DNA of 64,000 nucleotides. Source: Frondihabitans peucedani (GTDB taxonomy: Bacteria; Actinomycetota; Actinomycetes; Actinomycetales; Microbacteriaceae). A model generated the notes under the pieces. It was given only the letters and a program-made list of their open reading frames with translations. It was not told where the DNA came from and ran no database searches. Below are positions 1-10,909 of this stretch, one piece after another (within the stretch, counting starts at the first letter, position 1; each line of letters opens with the position of its first letter). A program made the translations under genes and the position numbers. The stretch is from assembly GCF_039537585.1 (NCBI RefSeq), contig NZ_BAABAU010000001.1:1302001-1366000 (forward strand), read 5' to 3'.

Positions 1-2
1 TG

Positions 3-2114
3 ACGGCTCTCGCCGTGGCCCTCCTGTTCGCCCTGCTGCCCGCCGGCAAGAGCGACTCCTTCCCCGCGTCGGGCCTGCCCTCGTCGGCGGAGTCTGCGAG
101 GGTGACGAAGCTGCTGAAGAGCTTCCCGTCGGCGGACACGACCGTCGGCATCGTCGTCTTCGACCGCGGCGACAGGGCCCTGACCGACGCCGACAAGCAG
201 GCCGTCGCCTCGCGCGCCGCCGATCTCGCCGACCTCTCGACCGTGCCGCAGGCGGTGCGCCCGCAGTTCAGCGACGACGGCACCGCCGCGATCCTGGCCG
301 TCCCCCTGTCGAGCCGGACCGTGCAGGACGACGTCGCGAAGGCGGCGACGTCGCTCCGGTCGGCCGCCTCCAGCGGTCTGCCCGACGGCCTCACCGCGCA
401 GCTCACCGGCCCGGTCGGATTCCAGGACGACATCGCGAACTCCTTCGCGGGCGCCGACTTCCGCCTGCTGCTCGTGACCGTCCTCGTGGTCGCCGTGCTG
501 CTGATCGTGACCTACCGGAGCCCGGTGCTCTGGATCGTCCCGCTCGCCGTGGTCGGTGCGGCCGACGGTCTGGCGGGCGTCGTCGTCAAGGCGCTGGCCG
601 AGCCGTTCGGGCTCACCGTGGACGCGTCGATCTCGGGCATCCTCTCGGTGCTCGTCTTCGGCGCCGGGACGAACTACGCCCTGCTCCTCGTCGCCCGGTA
701 CCGCGAGGAGCTCACGCGCACCGACGACCGCTTCCGCGCCATGCGCACCGCGTACTCGAGCGCGGGGCCGGCGATCGCCGCGAGCGGCGGGACGGTCGCA
801 CTGAGTCTCATCACGCTGCTCGCCGCGTCGCTGTCGAACAACCGCGCGCTCGGCTTCGCCTGCGCGGTCGGCGTCGTGATCGCGATCCTGTTCGCCCTCG
901 TGGCCCTGCCGGCTGCGCTGGTGGTCTGCGGCCGCGGGCTGTTCTGGCCGTTCGTGCCGCGGCGGGCGGCGTCGGTCGGTGCTGAGGGCGGTGCCGGTGC
1001 GAGTTCCGAGGCCGGAGACACCGGAGACACCAGCGACACCGGCGACACCGGCGACACCGGCGACACCAGCCTCACCGAGGCCGAGGCGCGCGGCTTCTGG
1101 GCAGGGCTCGGCCGCCGCGTGGCCCGCCGACCCGTCGCCGTCTCGGTCGCGGCCGTCGCGGGGCTGGCGATCCTGAGCCTCGGGCTCTCCGGGTACGCGG
1201 TCGGCCTGTCGCAGACGGCGCAGCTCCTCGGCGATCCGGCGAGCGTCACCGCCCAGAAGGTCATCGACCGCTCGTTCTCGGCCGGGCTCACCAGCCAGAC
1301 CACGGTGCTCGCGCCGACCTCCGCCGCCGGCCGCGCCGTCGACATCGCGAAGGCGACGAAGGGCGTCGAGTCGGCGACCGCGGGCGAGACCCACGCGGGC
1401 CGGACGAGCATCGCCGTCTCGCTCAGCGCCGAGCCCGAGAGCGACGCGGCCTTCGCGTCGATCGACCGGCTCCGGAGCGCCTACTCGGACGCCGGCGGCA
1501 CCGTCGCCACGACCCTGGTCGGCGGGACCGACGCGACCGCCCTCGACACGCAGAACGCCGCGAAGCACGACCAGGACCTCGTCATCCCGATCATCCTCGC
1601 CATCGTGTTCGCCGTGCTGGCCGTCCTCCTGCGCTCGCTGGTCGCCCCGGTCCTGCTCATCGCGAGCGTGCTGGCGACCTTCTTCGCGAGTCTCGGGGCG
1701 TCGACGTTCCTGTTCACGCATCTGCTCGGCTTCCCGGCCCTCGACTCGAACGTGACCCTGTTCGCGTTCCTGTTCCTGGTGGCGCTCGGCGTCGACTACA
1801 ACATCTTCCTGACGACGAGGGCGCGGGAGGAGCGCGACCGCCACGGCACCCGCGAGGGCATGATCCGAGCGCTCGCCTCGACCGGCGCCGTGATCACGAG
1901 CGCGGGCATCCTGCTGGCCGCGGTGTTCGCGGTCCTGGGGGTGCTGCCGGTGGTCGCCCTGACCCAGATCGGCGTGATCGTCTGCATCGGCGTGCTGCTC
2001 GACACGCTCGTCGTGCGGACGGTGCTCGTGCCCGCCCTGGTGTTCCTGACCGGCGACCGGTTCTGGTGGCCGACGCGCGTGCGGCGCTCCGAGCACGTGG
2101 CGACCGCGCGGTAG
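3..2114 (+). CDS. MMPL family membrane transporter (5' end outside window)
   Basis: The reading frame is already open at the first base, so the start lies upstream. The first visible residues (TALAVALLFALLPAGKSDSF) look like the tail of the first membrane helix, so probably only 20-30 residues are missing. The protein has the MMPL/RND layout: a periplasmic-type domain, then a block of helices with the GAGTNYALLLVARYREEL motif (about residues 220-240), a cytoplasmic linker, a second periplasmic domain, and a second helix block with GVDYNIFLTTRAREE. MMPL proteins export lipids or hydrophobic compounds using the proton gradient. The substrate cannot be told here. The linker carries a Gly-Asp-Thr repeat encoded by a 9-bp minisatellite (1014-1067). 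The family call is firm. Confidence 0.9.
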   Translation, partial: TALAVALLFALLPAGKSDSFPASGLPSSAESARVTKLLKSFPSADTTVGIVVFDRGDRALTDADKQAVASRAADLADLSTVPQAVRPQFSDDGTAAILAVPLSSRTVQDDVAKAATSLRSAASSGLPDGLTAQLTGPVGFQDDIANSFAGADFRLLLVTVLVVAVLLIVTYRSPVLWIVPLAVVGAADGLAGVVVKALAEPFGLTVDASISGILSVLVFGAGTNYALLLVARYREELTRTDDRFRAMRTAYSSAGPAIAASGGTVALSLITLLAASLSNNRALGFACAVGVVIAILFALVALPAALVVCGRGLFWPFVPRRAASVGAEGGAGASSEAGDTGDTSDTGDTGDTGDTSLTEAEARGFWAGLGRRVARRPVAVSVAAVAGLAILSLGLSGYAVGLSQTAQLLGDPASVTAQKVIDRSFSAGLTSQTTVLAPTSAAGRAVDIAKATKGVESATAGETHAGRTSIAVSLSAEPESDAAFASIDRLRSAYSDAGGTVATTLVGGTDATALDTQNAAKHDQDLVIPIILAIVFAVLAVLLRSLVAPVLLIASVLATFFASLGASTFLFTHLLGFPALDSNVTLFAFLFLVALGVDYNIFLTTRAREERDRHGTREGMIRALASTGAVITSAGILLAAVFAVLGVLPVVALTQIGVIVCIGVLLDTLVVRTVLVPALVFLTGDRFWWPTRVRRSEHVATAR
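1014..1067 (+). repeat. 9-bp minisatellite inside the MMPL gene
   Basis: Six tandem 9-bp units (GGAGACACC twice, AGCGACACC once, GGCGACACC three times) encode a Gly/Ser-Asp-Thr run in the cytoplasmic linker between the two transporter halves. The length is a multiple of three, so gain or loss of units would keep the frame. Confidence 0.85.
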
Positions 2115-2154
2115 CCCGCCGGAGGCGCGGCGTCCCAGAGGAAGCGAGGAGCCG

Positions 2155-3258
2155 TCAGAGGCGCAGGATCAGCCGCCGCCCGAGGTGCCGCGCGTACTCG
2201 GCCGCCCGACGCTCGACGGCGGAGGCAACCGCCCCCGGCAGCGGTGCGAACGGCTCCACCTCGACCTCGACCGAGGCGTCCGCCGACGTGGCCGAGCCGA
2301 CGAGCGACCGCCGCCACACCCCGACGACGACGCCGTCGACGGTCAGGACCGCGCTGAAGAGCCCGTTCGAGTGCGGCACGACCCGCGCGAAGTCGGCCGC
2401 GGCGAGAGTCGCCGAGCGGTCGCGGTACCCGAGCAGCAGTTCGTCGAAGGGCGGCAGGAGGCGCACGTCCGGGCCGCCGGCCCTGTCGGCACCGAGGGCG
2501 CCGGCTCCGGCGCTACGCGCGCTGACGAGGAGCCCGTCGTCGTGCCGCTCGACGGCGTCGCCCGCGAGTGCCACGGCGCGCTTCGCCTCGGTCACCGTGA
2601 GTCCGCCCCACCAGGCGAGGTCGTGGACCGTCGCCGGTCCGTGGCCCGAAAGATAGCGGTCGGCCAGTCGGGCCAGCGCCTCGTCGCGGTCGAGGCGCTC
2701 GGCGTCGGGCAGCCACTCGTCGAAGAGCACGAGGGTCTGCTCGGTTCCGTGGGCCGGACCGAGGACGATCACGGCCTCCCCCGCGATCCTGCGGATCAGG
2801 TGCGACCCGCGGCCGCCCGAGGTCTCGAGCCCGGCCTCGTCGAAGGCCCGGAGCAGAGCGGCCCTGGGCAGCGCTCGGCCGCCCGCGAGGACGTCTCTCG
2901 CCACGGAGGCCGCGGTGACGAAGTCGCCCTCGACGAGACCGGCCCTCCGCCAGATGCTCGCGCTCGCGGCGAAGGAGCGCGGGGCGGCGAGCTCGGTCAG
3001 CCAGCGTGCGTCGTGACGGGCGACGATCAGCAGGGTGCCGCGCATCGGCCAGGTCCGGACGACCGTGCCGCTCGCCAGAGCCTCGTCGACGTCGCTCCGG
3101 AGGCCGGTCGACCGCAGCGCGAGCGCCCACTCCGCCCCGTGGAGATCCTGCGCCTGCGTGGCCAGCAGCCGGTGGGCGGCCCCCGCGACCGACGGCTCGG
3201 CGGGCCCCGCGACACCCTGGGCGGCGAGGCGTCGACGCGCGATCTCGGCCGGCTCCAT
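2155..3258 (-). CDS. Winged-helix DNA-binding protein, AlkZ/HTH_42-like
   Basis: This 367-residue protein has the hallmarks of the winged-helix family that includes the AlkZ/YcaQ glycosylases: an early QAQD motif followed by ALALRSTG (about residues 54-70), then VVRTWPMRGTLLIVA. Members are actinobacterial proteins of the HTH_42 (DUF1006) group. AlkZ and YcaQ unhook DNA crosslinks, but many members have no assigned activity, so glycosylase function is inference. The ATG at 3258 sits six bases after a CACAGT hexamer (3265-3270 on the minus strand), which fits a leaderless start. It converges with the MMPL gene across about 40 bp. Confidence 0.75.
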   Translation of the reverse strand: MEPAEIARRRLAAQGVAGPAEPSVAGAAHRLLATQAQDLHGAEWALALRSTGLRSDVDEALASGTVVRTWPMRGTLLIVARHDARWLTELAAPRSFAASASIWRRAGLVEGDFVTAASVARDVLAGGRALPRAALLRAFDEAGLETSGGRGSHLIRRIAGEAVIVLGPAHGTEQTLVLFDEWLPDAERLDRDEALARLADRYLSGHGPATVHDLAWWGGLTVTEAKRAVALAGDAVERHDDGLLVSARSAGAGALGADRAGGPDVRLLPPFDELLLGYRDRSATLAAADFARVVPHSNGLFSAVLTVDGVVVGVWRRSLVGSATSADASVEVEVEPFAPLPGAVASAVERRAAEYARHLGRRLILRL

Positions 3259-3386
3259 GCCGACACTGTGTCACGGGAACGGGATGTTCACCCCCGAACG
3301 CGTGACTGGAGTGACCCCTGTCGCCTACCCTGACCCCACGGTGCCGTCGTTCAGGGTCGACGCCGCTCATCGGGGAGGTCGTCGTC

Positions 3387-5102
3387 ATGCAGCACACCAT
3401 CGAGAATCCCGGCAGGATCACGCGCTCTCGCGCCGTCCTGGCGGTGGCGGCTCTCGCCGCGTCCAGTCTCGCTCTCACGCTCGGCGGTCACGCCGGCGCG
3501 GCCCACGCCGCCGAGGCGAGCGCGTGGGGCTCCTTCACCGTCACCGGGTCGGCGCGCGCCTACACCGGCACGATGACCCTCCCGGGCGGCTTCCCGGACA
3601 CCGCGTTCACGAGCACCTCTCGCTACGCCACCGTCGTCACGGGCGCGAGCACCTGGCAGGCGGCCTCTACGCCTCCCGGCGGCCTCTACGGATCGAGCCG
3701 GAACCAGACGTACCTCAACCAGCGGCCGGCCGCCGACAACCCGACGTCGCCCGCGATCACCACCTACACCTTCGCCACGCCGACTCCCGCGAGCGGCTGG
3801 TCGTTCGTCCTCGGCGACATCGACGCCGACCAGGCGACCGTCTCCGCAACGGCTGTCGACGGCTCGGCCGTCCCGATCGCCGACCTCGGCTTCCAGGGCG
3901 CCTACAACTACTGCCAGCGCGCCGGGGGTCCGTCGTGCACGGGGATCGGCCTGACCGACGTCCCGACCTGGAACCCGACGACGGGTGTGCTGCAGGGGAA
4001 CACGGCGGCGACCGACACCTCGGGCGCCTCCGGCTGGTTCAGCCCGTCCGTGCCGCTCAAGACGCTGACGATCAGCTATCAGGAGCGCTCGGGGCTGCCG
4101 GTCTACCAGACCTGGTTCGCGACCAGGACCTTCTCGCCGTCCGGCACGGTCACCGTGAACGGCACGCCCGTCTCCGGGGTCCCGCTGACGATCCGCGACG
4201 CCTCGGGCGCCGTCGTCGGCACGACCACGAGCGGGGACGACGGCACCTGGAGCCTCCCCGGCCTCGTGTCGACGAGCGGCTACACCGTCGGGGCGGGCAC
4301 ACCGCCGGAGGCTGCCGCGCTCCCGCGCCTGGCCTTCGACACGCTCGACGCCGACACCCCGGGGCTCGACTTCGCGTTCACGGTGCCGACGGTGGCGGTG
4401 ACCGGGACGATCGACGCGGCCGACGGCGATCCTGCGGCGGGAGAGCCGATCGTCTTCACACCCGTCGCCGACGGTCTCCCCGAGGTGTCCACGTTCACGG
4501 ATGCCGACGGCGGCTTCACGGCCGACCTCGTGCCCTCGCAGGCCTACACCGCCGTGATCGGCGATGCGACCGACCAGCCGATCCCGTTCACGGCGCCCGA
4601 GGCCGACGGCCCGCTCGACGCGCCGCTCGTGCAACCGGCTCCCCCGGCTCCCCCGGTGACGACGCCCGCGACGATCGAGGTGACCGGCACCGCTCTGACG
4701 GCCTCCGGCGATCCTGCGGCGAACGAGACGCTCGTCTTCACCCCGGACGACGACTCGCTGCCGTCGACGACCGTCACCACCGACGAGACCGGGGCCTTCA
4801 CGGCCGACCTCTTCCCGTCGGAGCCGTACACGCTCGTCGTCGGTGGCGCGACCGGGCAGCCGATCCGCTTCACGACGCCCGCCGCGGCCGGCCCCCTCGC
4901 GGTGCCGCTCGTCCAGCCGGCAGCGGCATCGACGACACCGCCGCCGACGGTCACCCCGGGCTCGACGTCGACTCCGGCCGAGCTCGCGATGACCGGGTCG
5001 ACCCCCGCCGTGCCCGCCTCGGTCGCGATCCTGCTGGCCCTCGCGGGCTCCGCCCTCCTGATGCGGGAGCGCGCCGGGAGGCGCCGCACCGGCCGGGAGT
5101 AG
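3387..5102 (+). CDS. Secreted cell-wall anchored protein with carboxypeptidase-like repeats and LAxTG signal
   Basis: This 571-residue protein starts with a signal peptide ending near AHAAEA (about residue 42). A roughly 200-residue domain without a clear family follows, then three similar beta-sandwich repeats of the carboxypeptidase-regulatory or surface-protein B type. The later repeats share VTGT, GDPAA and FTADLxPSxxYT elements. The C terminus has LAMTGS, a hydrophobic stretch and an RRR-rich tail, which is a class E-type (LAxTG) sorting signal, so it is probably attached to peptidoglycan by a sortase not in this window. The start has GGGGAGG eight bases upstream, and TACCCT at about 3327 may be its -10. 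Ligand or role unknown. Confidence 0.75.
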   Translation: MQHTIENPGRITRSRAVLAVAALAASSLALTLGGHAGAAHAAEASAWGSFTVTGSARAYTGTMTLPGGFPDTAFTSTSRYATVVTGASTWQAASTPPGGLYGSSRNQTYLNQRPAADNPTSPAITTYTFATPTPASGWSFVLGDIDADQATVSATAVDGSAVPIADLGFQGAYNYCQRAGGPSCTGIGLTDVPTWNPTTGVLQGNTAATDTSGASGWFSPSVPLKTLTISYQERSGLPVYQTWFATRTFSPSGTVTVNGTPVSGVPLTIRDASGAVVGTTTSGDDGTWSLPGLVSTSGYTVGAGTPPEAAALPRLAFDTLDADTPGLDFAFTVPTVAVTGTIDAADGDPAAGEPIVFTPVADGLPEVSTFTDADGGFTADLVPSQAYTAVIGDATDQPIPFTAPEADGPLDAPLVQPAPPAPPVTTPATIEVTGTALTASGDPAANETLVFTPDDDSLPSTTVTTDETGAFTADLFPSEPYTLVVGGATGQPIRFTTPAAAGPLAVPLVQPAAASTTPPPTVTPGSTSTPAELAMTGSTPAVPASVAILLALAGSALLMRERAGRRRTGRE

Positions 5103-5111
5103 CGTCGGGCC

Positions 5112-6098
<987 letters not shown>

Positions 6099-6109
6099 GC
6101 GAGCACCGG

Positions 6110-6388
6110 GTGAGCGAGAGCATCCGGCAGAGGGTCGTCGTCTCGGGGCTCGTGCAGGGCGTGGGCTTCCGCTACTGGACGGTGCAGGAGGCCACCAGGA
6201 TCGGCGTCTCGGGCGATGTCACGAACCGCGCCGACGGCACCGTCCTCGCGCACGTCGAGGGTGCGGCCGACGACGTCGACCGGCTGGTCAACTGGTTCCG
6301 CGCCGGCGGTGCCCCGAGCGCGCGCGTCGACTCCGTCGAGGTGACGGACGAGCCGCCCGTCGGCGCGAGCTCGTTCGACATCGTCTAG
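6110..6388 (+). CDS. acyP: Acylphosphatase
   Basis: This 92-residue protein covers the whole acylphosphatase fold. It hydrolyses the carboxyl-phosphate bond of acyl phosphates in the cytoplasm. The phosphate loop GLVQGVGFRYW with catalytic Arg21, and Asn39 in VTNRADGTV, are both present, and length matches the family. A GTG start at 6110 is used. The gene follows the aldo/keto reductase at 11 bp and probably shares its transcript. It converges with the amidohydrolase gene over a 43-bp gap. Confidence 0.92.
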   Translation: MSESIRQRVVVSGLVQGVGFRYWTVQEATRIGVSGDVTNRADGTVLAHVEGAADDVDRLVNWFRAGGAPSARVDSVEVTDEPPVGASSFDIV

Positions 6389-6431
6389 CGGCTCGATGCG
6401 GGCGGGCGCCTCGCTGCGAGCAGGCGACGCG

Positions 6432-7412
6432 TCAGGCGGAGTGGCCCGTGAGCAGGGTGCGCGGGTTCTGCGAGAACACGGCGTGGTTGAACACGCGGCC
6501 GAGCTCGGGATCGCGCGGCTGACGGAACGGCCGGTCGGAGCCGTGCACGAGCGGGCCGACCCCGACGATCCTGGCCATGGCGTCGATGGCGCGCTCGTCG
6601 TAGGCGCTCGTCTCGTAGAAGACGTTGGGATCGCTCTTCGGCGGCCGGCCGCTCCGCGACGACGCCGCGGCGAGCGCGAGCGGCGCCAGCCCCGCGAGAG
6701 CGACGAACGCGATGCGGAGGCTCGGGTGCTGCTCGTGGCCTCCCTCGTTCCAGGTGAGCCACGCGGCCTTCAGCTGCTCGGCGCGCGGAAGCGTGTCGGA
6801 GGTGGCGACGCCGTGGTTCGGCGTCGCGACGACGTGCCGTGGGTGCACGAGCACGGGCTTCCGGGCCTCCTCGACCAGCGCGAGCACCGGTCGCAGGCGC
6901 TCGAGGTCGGCTGCCGTCGCCAGGTGAGTCGCCGGGACCTGGAGACCGACGACCCGCTCGTGGGCCAGGATCGCGCGGAGGCCGTCGAGGTCGAACTCCC
7001 CGCAGGGCGTCGCGGCCCAGACCCGGAACGGGTCGCCGAGCGCGAGGGCGGAGCGGTGCCAGATGTCGATGAGGGCCCGGGCGTCGTCGGCCGGGAGGTC
7101 TTCCACGCGGAGGTTGCCGGGGAGCGACACGAGGACGTCCGCCTTGCCCTCCGCGAGCTCGCGCATCCGGCGCCGCTCGACGTCGTGGGCGAGCGGGTTG
7201 AGGGAGTACGGAGACTCGCCCTCGGTGAGGAGGGTCCAGTCGTCGATGAGGCGCGGCACCACGGTGCGGCTGCGGAGGGCCGCGAGGAACTCCGGCGGCA
7301 TCAGGTGCTGGTGGAGGTCGATGCGGGTCGCGACGGCGGCCGGCGGTGAGGCCGGGGCCGGCGCAGCGGCAGACGGACGGGGAGCCGTACGGGGAGACGC
7401 CGCCTCGAGCAT
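6432..7412 (-). CDS. Amidohydrolase family protein
   Basis: This 326-residue protein has an N-terminal DLHQHLMP metal-ligand motif (about residues 30-37), VLVHPRH in the barrel centre, and HGSDRPF near the C terminus. These match the amidohydrolase_2 (ACMSD-type) metal-dependent hydrolases and decarboxylases. Substrate unknown. The start chosen is the ATG at 7412, preceded by an Ala/Pro-rich stretch of about 25 residues before homology begins. A TTGACC box near 7442-7447 on the minus strand followed 16-17 bases later by GATTCA is a plausible promoter, and AGGAGGGG lies about 13 bases upstream of the start. Confidence 0.75.
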   Translation of the reverse strand: MLEAASPRTAPRPSAAAPAPASPPAAVATRIDLHQHLMPPEFLAALRSRTVVPRLIDDWTLLTEGESPYSLNPLAHDVERRRMRELAEGKADVLVSLPGNLRVEDLPADDARALIDIWHRSALALGDPFRVWAATPCGEFDLDGLRAILAHERVVGLQVPATHLATAADLERLRPVLALVEEARKPVLVHPRHVVATPNHGVATSDTLPRAEQLKAAWLTWNEGGHEQHPSLRIAFVALAGLAPLALAAASSRSGRPPKSDPNVFYETSAYDERAIDAMARIVGVGPLVHGSDRPFRQPRDPELGRVFNHAVFSQNPRTLLTGHSA

Positions 7413-7481
7413 GGTGCAAGTGAATCCCCTCCTGCCGCCCCCGGTCAAATCGGTGTCGGAGGCCGGCCCTAGGCTTCCTGC

Positions 7482-8114
7482 ATGACCAGCGAAGACGACC
7501 TCGTCACCGGGCCCGACGGGCTCGCCCGTCCGCGCTGGGCGGCGTCCGACGAGCGCATGCGCCTCTACTACGACACCGAGTGGGGCATGCCGGTCCGCGA
7601 CGAGCGGGGGCTGTTCGAGCGGCTGAGCCTCGAGGCGTTCCAGTCGGGGCTTTCCTGGTCGACGATCCTGAACAAGCGGCCCGCGTTCCGGCTCGCCTTC
7701 CGCGACTTCGACCCCGACGTCGTCGCGCGGTTCGACGACGGCGACCGGGCGCGGCTCCTCGCCGACGCCGGCATCGTCCGCAACCGGCTCAAGATCGACG
7801 CGACCATCGACAACGCCCGCGCCACCGTCGCCCTCCGCGACGAGGGCGGCCTGGTCGACCTCGTCTGGTCGTTCCGCCCCGAGGAGACGCCCGCGCCGAC
7901 GACGGTCGCCGAGATCCCGGTCACCTCGCCCGAGTCCGTCGCCCTCTCGAAGGCCCTGAAGGCGAAGGGGTTCCGCTTCGTGGGGCCGACGACGATGCAC
8001 GCCCTGATGGAGGCCACCGGCATCGTCGACACGCACCTCGTCGGGAGCCACCGGCGCGGCACTTCGGGCGTCTGGTCAGGATCCCCACCTGCGTCGAGTA
8101 GAACTGTCCCGTGA
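7482..8114 (+). CDS. tag: DNA-3-methyladenine glycosylase I-like
   Basis: This 210-residue protein aligns along its length with Tag glycosylases, which remove 3-methyladenine from DNA. It shows [21 protein letters not shown] with the catalytic-position Glu51, [14 protein letters not shown] and the C-terminal [18 protein letters not shown]. The zinc-binding residues of E. coli Tag are mostly lost: the early Cys is Trp/Ala (RPRWAA), His17 is Tyr (LYYDTEWG) and Cys179 is Ser (HLVGSH). The ATG is six bases after TAGGCT (7470-7475), a leaderless arrangement. Its TGA overlaps the next gene's GTG (GTGA), so the permease is probably translationally coupled. Confidence 0.85.
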   Translation: MTSEDDLVTGPDGLARPRWAASDERMRLYYDTEWGMPVRDERGLFERLSLEAFQSGLSWSTILNKRPAFRLAFRDFDPDVVARFDDGDRARLLADAGIVRNRLKIDATIDNARATVALRDEGGLVDLVWSFRPEETPAPTTVAEIPVTSPESVALSKALKAKGFRFVGPTTMHALMEATGIVDTHLVGSHRRGTSGVWSGSPPASSRTVP

Positions 8115-10099
8115 CCACCACAGATCAGACCGGCGTGACCGACGCGCTCGAACAGGGCCAGCAGTCCCGAGCGCCGAGAGGCTCCCTCCGGGCCTGGCTC
8201 CTGCAGGGCGCCAACGCGCAGGCCGGCAAGCACCCGGGGCCGCACGCCGAGACGGTCGAGAAGACGCACTCGTGGTGGCGGGTCATGTGCCTCACCGGCG
8301 TCGACTACTTCTCGACCCTCGGCTACCAGCCGGCCATCGCCGCCGTCGCCGCCGGGCTCCTCTCCCCGTTCGCCACGATCGTCCTCGTCCTGCTCACGCT
8401 GCTCGGCGCGCTGCCGGTCTACCGCCGGGTCGCCCGCGAGAGCTTCAAGGGGTCGGGGTCGATCGCCATGCTCGAGCGGCTGCTGCCGTGGTGGGGCGGC
8501 AAGCTGTTCGTCCTCGTCCTGCTCGGCTTCGCCGCCACCGACTTCATGATCACGGTGACCCTGTCGGCGGCCGACGCCACCGCGCACGCCATCGAGAACC
8601 CGTTCGCGCCGTCCTGGTTCCACGGGGCGCAGATCCCGCTGACCCTGTTCCTCATCGCGCTGCTCGCCGTCGTGTTCCTCCGCGGCTTCAAGGAGGCCAT
8701 CGGCATCGCGGTCGTCCTCGTCGCGATCTACCTGACGCTCAACGCCGTCGTCATCATCGTGTCGTTCGGCCACATCGCCGAGAACCCGGGCGTCGTCGAC
8801 GACTGGTGGAGGGCGCTCACGACGCAGCACGCCAACCCGCTCGCGATCATCGGCATCTCGCTGCTGGTGTTCCCGAAGCTGGCGCTCGGCCTGTCCGGGT
8901 TCGAGACCGGCGTCGCCGTCATGCCGCAGATCACCGGCGACGAGAGCGACACCCCCGAGCTGCCTCGCGGCCGGATCAGAGGCGCCAAGCGCCTCCTCGC
9001 GACCGCCGCCGTCGTGATGAGCTGCTTCCTCATCACCTCGAGCATCGTCACGACGCTCCTCATCCCGCAGAAGGCGTTCCAGTCGGGCGGGCCCGCCAAC
9101 GGCCGCGCGCTGGCGTACCTCGCCCACCAGTACCTCGGCAACGGCTTCGGCACCGTCTACGACGTCTCGACCATCTTCATCCTGTGGTTCGCCGGCGCCT
9201 CGGCCCTGGCCGGCCTCCTGAACCTCGTGCCGCGCTACCTCCCGCGCTACGGGATGGCGCCGCAGTGGGCGTCGGCGGTGCGCCCCCTGGTCCTGGTGTT
9301 CACGGCCATCGGGTTCCTGATCACGATCCTGTTCCAGGCCGACGTCGACAAGCAGGGCGGCGCGTACGCGACCGGCGTGCTCGTGCTCATCACCTCGGCC
9401 TCGGTGGCGGTGTTCCTGTCCGCGCTCCACAAGCAGCAGCGGAAGCGCACGATCGGCTTCGGTGCCGCCGTGGCGGTCTTCGGCTACACGACCGTGCTCA
9501 ACATCATCGAGCGGCCCGAGGGCGTCCGCATCGCGGCCCTGTTCATCGTCGGGATCTTCGTGGTGTCGATCCTGTCGCGCATCCGCCGGTCGTTCCAGCT
9601 GCGGGCGACGAGCGTCTCGCTCGACGACGCGGCGCTGTCGTTCGTGCAGGAGGACGCCGACGAGTACGGCGCCGTCCGGATCGTCTCGAACGAGCCCGAC
9701 GACGGCTCCCGCCTGGAGTACAAGACGAAGCTCGCCGACGAGCGGAAGGCGAGCGGCATCCCGATGCGGTCGCCGATCATCTTCCTCGAGGTCTACCCCG
9801 ACGACTCGTCCAACTTCGAGGAGGACCTCGAGGTCCGCGGCGTCACGATGCACGGCTACCGCGTGCTCAAGGTCCGAAGCGGCAACGTGCCCAACACGAT
9901 CGCGACGATCCTGCTCGAGATCCGCGACGTCACCGGCGTCAAGCCCGACATCTACTTCGAGTGGACCGAGGGCAGCCCGATCTCGAACATGTTCAAGTTC
10001 CTGGTCACGGGTGTCGGCGAGGTCGCCCCCGTGACGCGCGAGGTGCTGCGCCGCGCGGAGCACGACCGCGCGCGGCGGCCCGACGTCCACGTGAGCTAG
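8111..10099 (+). CDS. APC-superfamily amino acid/cation permease with cytoplasmic tail
   Basis: This 662-residue integral membrane protein has about twelve hydrophobic helices between residues 60 and 500. It starts with [20 protein letters not shown], typical of APC-family permeases. A soluble C-terminal tail of about 160 residues follows the last helix. Family members move amino acids or potassium across the inner membrane; the substrate is not known here. The GTG start overlaps the stop of the tag gene by four bases (GTGA). That coupling to a DNA repair gene looks accidental in function, but it fixes the start codon. The gene ends at a large inverted repeat shared with the convergent SDR gene. 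Confidence 0.85.
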   Translation: MTTTDQTGVTDALEQGQQSRAPRGSLRAWLLQGANAQAGKHPGPHAETVEKTHSWWRVMCLTGVDYFSTLGYQPAIAAVAAGLLSPFATIVLVLLTLLGALPVYRRVARESFKGSGSIAMLERLLPWWGGKLFVLVLLGFAATDFMITVTLSAADATAHAIENPFAPSWFHGAQIPLTLFLIALLAVVFLRGFKEAIGIAVVLVAIYLTLNAVVIIVSFGHIAENPGVVDDWWRALTTQHANPLAIIGISLLVFPKLALGLSGFETGVAVMPQITGDESDTPELPRGRIRGAKRLLATAAVVMSCFLITSSIVTTLLIPQKAFQSGGPANGRALAYLAHQYLGNGFGTVYDVSTIFILWFAGASALAGLLNLVPRYLPRYGMAPQWASAVRPLVLVFTAIGFLITILFQADVDKQGGAYATGVLVLITSASVAVFLSALHKQQRKRTIGFGAAVAVFGYTTVLNIIERPEGVRIAALFIVGIFVVSILSRIRRSFQLRATSVSLDDAALSFVQEDADEYGAVRIVSNEPDDGSRLEYKTKLADERKASGIPMRSPIIFLEVYPDDSSNFEEDLEVRGVTMHGYRVLKVRSGNVPNTIATILLEIRDVTGVKPDIYFEWTEGSPISNMFKFLVTGVGEVAPVTREVLRRAEHDRARRPDVHVS

Positions 10100-10106
10100 T
10101 CGGCGC

Positions 10107-10174
10107 CACCGCGTCACGGGATACGCACCGCGTCTCGTCCTGACGGGACGCGGTGCGTCAGGCGTGACGCGGTG
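10107..10174. terminator. Nested inverted repeat between convergent genes
   Basis: The outer arms CACCGCGTCACG (10107-10118) and CGTGACGCGGTG (10163-10174) are perfect 12-bp complements. The inner arms CGCACCGCGTC (10124-10134) and GACGCGGTGCG (10147-10157) are perfect 11-bp complements. CACCGCGTC therefore occurs twice directly and twice inverted. There is no U tract on either strand. The position between two converging genes argues for a bidirectional terminator. Confidence 0.7.
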
Positions 10175-10177
10175 AGC

Positions 10178-10909
10178 TCAGGCCTTGCGCAGCGGCCGCA
10201 CCGAGACGCTCTCGGCGACCGCGTTGCCCGGCAGGTCGACGACGAGGCGGACGGCGTCGGCGACATCCTGCGCGGCCAGGTAGAAGTCGGTGTCGTAGGT
10301 GCCGCCCTGCTTGGCGACGAGGGCGCGCTGCATGTCGCTGTCGGTGCGCCCGGGGTGCACCGAGCTCACCCGGACCCCGTTCCCGCGCTCCTCCTCGCGC
10401 AGCGCGTCGGCGAAGGCCCGCAGCGCGAACTTGCTGGCGGCGTAGACGCTGCCGCCCGGGTTCGACGCGAACCCCGAGCCGGAGTTGATCAGGATCACCG
10501 TCCCCTCGGCTCGCCGGAGCGCCGGGAGTGCCAGCCGGGTCACCTCCGCGACCGCCACGACGTTCACCTCGAGCACCTGCCGCCAGGTGACCCGGTCGGT
10601 CTCCTCGACTGTCGCGCCCGCCTCGATCCCGGCGGAGTGGACGACGACGTCGAGACCGGAGTCGGGGACGTTCTCGAGGAACCCGTCGAGGGGCTCCTCG
10701 CCGGCGAGCTCCACGGCCCAGGTCGACGCCGACGGCAGGGTCGCGGCGAGGGCGTCGAGGGCCCCCTGGTCGCGACCGGCGAGGATGACGTGGTGCGTCC
10801 GGCCGAGGTCCTCGGCGATCGCGCGGCCGATCCCCCGGGTCGCTCCGGTCACGAGGGCGGTGGGAAGGGGGGAGGGCGCGCCGAGGCCGGCTGTGCTGTC
10901 GAAGACCAT
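10178..10909 (-). CDS. Short-chain dehydrogenase/reductase
   Basis: This 243-residue Rossmann-fold oxidoreductase has the cofactor motif TGATRGIG (residues 21-28), an NNAG-equivalent VVHSAG, a catalytic Ser in LINSGSG, and YAASK with the catalytic Tyr and Lys. The HPGRTDSDM motif follows the active site, as in classical SDRs. Substrate unknown. The ATG at 10909 stands six bases after CAGGAT (10916-10921 on the minus strand). The divergent nucleotidyltransferase gene starts 33 bp away, so the two leaderless promoters are interleaved. Confidence 0.88.
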   Translation of the reverse strand: MVFDSTAGLGAPSPLPTALVTGATRGIGRAIAEDLGRTHHVILAGRDQGALDALAATLPSASTWAVELAGEEPLDGFLENVPDSGLDVVVHSAGIEAGATVEETDRVTWRQVLEVNVVAVAEVTRLALPALRRAEGTVILINSGSGFASNPGGSVYAASKFALRAFADALREEERGNGVRVSSVHPGRTDSDMQRALVAKQGGTYDTDFYLAAQDVADAVRLVVDLPGNAVAESVSVRPLRKA

